From DASWIG01 sp965371445 (GTDB lineage: Bacteria; Acidobacteriota; Thermoanaerobaculia; Multivoradales; J023), in NCBI GenBank assembly GCA_965371445.1, contig CBDUYN010000129.1, forward strand, positions 1 to 30,231: a DNA stretch of 30,231 nucleotides, in the 5' to 3' direction. This document shows, in pieces, positions 30,145 to 30,231 of the stretch. The notes beneath the pieces are model-generated. The model was given only the letters and a program-made list of their open reading frames with translations, was not told where the DNA came from and searched no databases. The first letter of the stretch is position 1. Every line of letters begins with the position of its first letter. The position numbers and the translations under genes were made by a program.

Positions 30145-30231
30145 TCAGGCCGATTCCACCCACCTCGTCAACATCTCCACCTCCCGCTCCCGCCGACGGT
30201 ACCCCGTCGCCTCGACGATCCCCCGCGCCGC
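30145..30231 (-). CDS. C-terminus of an unidentified gene (cut by window edge)
   Basis: The last 28 codons of a minus-strand frame, ending GYRRREREVEMLTRWVESA and a TGA at 30147-30145, are visible. The composition is helical and charged and looks coding. Too short to assign. It lies upstream of pstS on the same strand, separated by the composite inverted repeat. Confidence 0.4.
   Translation of the reverse strand, partial: AARGIVEATGYRRREREVEMLTRWVESA

Noticed and set aside
1..30231. CRISPR arrays, tRNA or rRNA genes
   Set aside because: No regularly spaced repeat-spacer pattern, no cloverleaf with a TTCGA-type T-loop and acceptor pairing, and no rRNA-like conserved block was seen by eye.

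Overview
The window is GC-rich DNA from a bacterium with a Gram-negative envelope. A TonB-dependent receptor, an RND transporter, a PstS lipoprotein and several exported enzymes point to this. The best guess is an Acidobacteriota-like lineage (Thermoanaerobaculia or a relative). That guess rests on the TonB receptor with an N-terminal carboxypeptidase-regulatory domain, the sulfatase-TPR gene, the Uma2 nuclease, and shards of 'GMGEVYRA' Ser/Thr kinases and STAND ATPases. It is inference, because there is no rRNA or marker gene in the window.

Layout. 1-1450: hairpins, an MNT antitoxin with a truncated HEPN toxin, and shards of a kinase and an NB-ARC ATPase. 1465-2742: a TonB receptor that has lost most of its barrel. 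2770-5856 (-): a serine beta-lactamase-fold hydrolase fused to a D-aminoacylase-type amidohydrolase. 5961-8935 (-): a mosaic of broken genes (sulfatase-TPR, D-aminoacylase pieces, an RND shard) around an intact Uma2 nuclease. 9049-11799 (-): an exported M14 peptidase. 12179-14493 (-): an exported propeller-like protein with a frameshift. 14659-15099: kinase, STAND and unknown remnants. 15087-16085 (-): an exported helical-repeat protein. 16355-18394 (+): a large secreted propeller-like protein with a Cys-rich tail and a strong terminator. 18485-19690: repeat hairpins, more STAND and kinase shards, a truncated VapC, an intact VapB and a second terminator.

19763-26235 (+) is the most interesting part. 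A small membrane protein precedes a 1626-residue single ORF that joins a complete RND permease to an ABC ATPase through a (GGSPP)n linker. The ABC domain itself is split by about 190 residues rich in predicted membrane helices. An overlapping ABC-2-type permease and a small hypothetical protein follow. No periplasmic adaptor or outer-membrane channel is present. A natural RND-ABC hybrid, with its own ABC-2 permease partner, is the best candidate here for an undescribed system.

26452-29872 (-) is a compact overlapping pstS-pstC-pstA-pstB phosphate-uptake operon with hairpins of one repeat family on both sides. The last 87 bases hold the C-terminus of an unidentified minus-strand gene.

Overall, intact metabolic and transport genes alternate with junctions built from short conserved-motif shards and truncated genes. 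This could be real genome erosion by recombination between paralogues. It could also partly reflect assembly errors in a repeat-rich genome, so read coverage across the junctions matters for most of the broken genes.
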